Notes under the pieces: generated by a model
The model's input: the letters and a program-made list of their open reading frames with translations, nothing else
The model's database searches: none
What the model was told of the DNA's origin: nothing
Made by a program: the position numbers and the translations under genes
Assembly (NCBI GenBank): GCA_945888535.1
Contig: CAMDAN010000063.1
Location: forward strand, 1-14,474
Source: Bordetella parapertussis
GTDB lineage: Bacteria; Pseudomonadota; Gammaproteobacteria; Burkholderiales; Burkholderiaceae_C
Reading direction: 5' to 3'
Length of the DNA: 14,474 nucleotides
Shown here: piece after piece, positions 13,367-14,474 of the stretch
Position numbering within the stretch: the first letter of the stretch is position 1
How the letters are laid out: each line of letters starts with the position of its first letter

Positions 13367-14474
13367 TCATTTGTTATTTTCAAGAAAAAGCCCGCTTGAC
13401 AATAGAGCGATAAGTTGCGCATCGTTCTCGTGGGTTGTCTGATGAACATAAGCTACCCAGCGTTTACTGGGATTCATAATTAGATACTGACCTCCATACC
13501 CCAGGAAAAAAAACGTATCCTTCTGACACCAATTCCAAATTTGATAGCCATAGCACCTCGTGGGCGTAAAACTACGTTCCTTGGGTTCAATTGCCTTACT
13601 TAGGAACTGGCCAAGGCAGGTTTTTGTATTGATTTGGTCAATGACATAGTGCCCAATTCGGAGCCAATCCTCTGGTGCAGCGCTAAACCCGGCAGATGTG
13701 TAAGTTTGATCAAGACCATTGACCAACCAAGCTCCATTTTTGTTGGCTGCAATTTCTTTCCAAATTGTTTCATAGAAATACTCGTGAAATTTCTTTCCGG
13801 TAATTGCTTCGACTACAAATCCCAAAGTCAAAGTGTCATAGTTGCTATATTGGTGAGAAGTTCCAGGCTTAAATTCTTTGAGATCGTGTTTAATCATAAG
13901 ATCCAACACATCTTGTGTACGTCCGCCAACATAGACAGGTCGATGCGCAAGCGCAACCGCTTCAGATTGCCAGCCATTACTTTGTGGATCTTGACGTGCA
14001 GAGCCACTTTTCATTAGCAGTAATTCTTCAATGCTTGATTGTCCCCATGAACTGCCTTTAAGTTGGTGTATCAATACTTCTGCTTTGGTTGACAAGACAA
14101 CATTTGGATTCGCGCAAAGTGCATGCCCTACTGTCAAAGAAGTAAGACTTTTTGACATCGAATAGCCAAGGGGTGTTGATGACCGCATTGATTGCGTTGC
14201 GTAATTCTGATAAACAATATGCCTGTCAGACGATATCAAAACTATTCGCGTCTTTAGTTGACCCATGCGTTGATCAATACCAGCACCAATGCGATCTTGA
14301 TACTGTTTTGCAAGGTGATTCTCAGCTTGATACGCATGAATGGGTGAGGGATTCGCAGAAGCCAATCCCATTCTGACCATTCCTTGGCTGCGAAATCCTT
14401 CGGAAGCATTATTCCAAACGCCAATTGACTGCGCATGAACAGGTCCAATTAAAGCGATCAATAAAATTAAAACG
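13367..14474 (-). CDS. Secreted beta-lactamase-fold serine hydrolase, paralog 2 (5' end outside window)
   Basis: The minus-strand frame is open to the right edge. The visible start reads VLILLIALIGPVHA-QS, the later part of a signal peptide with an AxA-like site, so the true start lies just beyond the window; TTG 14461 is not the start. Numbering from that codon, motifs are S101-M-S-K104, Y205-S-N207 (HQYSNYDT, a clean YxN) and GYGGQ (321-325), as in 6-aminohexanoate-dimer hydrolase and related PF00144 enzymes. GFSAAPEDWLRIG (258-270) matches the equivalent block of paralog 1. The two proteins share motifs and plan but are clearly diverged, so the duplication is old or they arrived separately. 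Substrate unknown. AT-rich like its neighbour. Confidence 0.85.
   Translation of the reverse strand, partial: VLILLIALIGPVHAQSIGVWNNASEGFRSQGMVRMGLASANPSPIHAYQAENHLAKQYQDRIGAGIDQRMGQLKTRIVLISSDRHIVYQNYATQSMRSSTPLGYSMSKSLTSLTVGHALCANPNVVLSTKAEVLIHQLKGSSWGQSSIEELLLMKSGSARQDPQSNGWQSEAVALAHRPVYVGGRTQDVLDLMIKHDLKEFKPGTSHQYSNYDTLTLGFVVEAITGKKFHEYFYETIWKEIAANKNGAWLVNGLDQTYTSAGFSAAPEDWLRIGHYVIDQINTKTCLGQFLSKAIEPKERSFTPTRCYGYQIWNWCQKDTFFFLGYGGQYLIMNPSKRWVAYVHQTTHENDAQLIALLSSGLFLENNK

Noticed and set aside
13215..13442. Plus-strand 75-residue ORF
   Set aside because: It overlaps the end of the serine hydrolase gene antisense, has no recognisable features, and has no clear ribosome binding site.
1..14474. 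CRISPR array, tRNA or rRNA genes
   Set aside because: No regularly spaced repeats and no cloverleaf or rRNA-like sequence were seen by eye; a covariance search would settle tRNAs.

Overview
The window looks like a chromosomal segment of a betaproteobacterium, most likely order Burkholderiales and possibly Comamonadaceae. This is inferred from the housekeeping gene content (pteridine reductase-like SDR, folB, ttcA, DUF4136 lipoprotein, histidine phosphatase, sterol desaturase family, ruvB), GTG starts and moderate GC. No rRNA, tRNA or CRISPR array was recognised, so the placement rests on protein resemblance only.

Left part (1-6630) is conserved chromosome. A MidA/NDUFAF7-type methyltransferase runs off the left edge on the minus strand. 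It is divergent from a tight six-gene plus-strand run: PTR1/FolM-like reductase, folB, ttcA, DUF4136 lipoprotein, histidine phosphatase, and a di-iron sterol desaturase family membrane protein. The last gene overlaps the 3' end of ruvB, which lies on the minus strand. Upstream of ruvB is a 40-residue lipoprotein gene with its own promoter, ribosome binding site and terminator.

Middle part (about 6690-7980) is accessory DNA: an orphan terminator, the C-terminal remnant of an IS3-family transposase (minus strand), the C-terminal stub of an alanine-rich, probably coiled-coil protein (plus strand) fused to that remnant, then an intact small AAA+ ATPase gene of unknown role with a strong terminator.

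Zinc part (about 7980-11307) is GC-rich. A candidate Fur/Zur operator lies between a plus-strand Fur-family regulator with Zur-like metal ligands and a minus-strand operon: His-rich outer-membrane beta-barrel, ZnuA-like binding protein, ZnuB-like permease. No ABC ATPase gene (znuC) is present. Together these would form a zinc-repressed uptake module. It is bracketed by direct repeats: the last 209 nt of the ATPase gene plus its terminator recur after the regulator gene, at a constant offset of 3598 bp, with 11 mismatches in the 209 coding nt (about 95% identity).

Right part (about 11570-14474) is visibly AT-richer. It holds a possible 52-codon ORF and two tandem minus-strand genes for secreted beta-lactamase-fold serine hydrolases, the second cut by the right edge. 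They are separated by a 414-nt gap rich in small inverted repeats but with no convincing gene. The most notable features are the repeat-flanked zinc module, the unassigned AAA+ ATPase with its broken partner, and the hidden lipoprotein gene.
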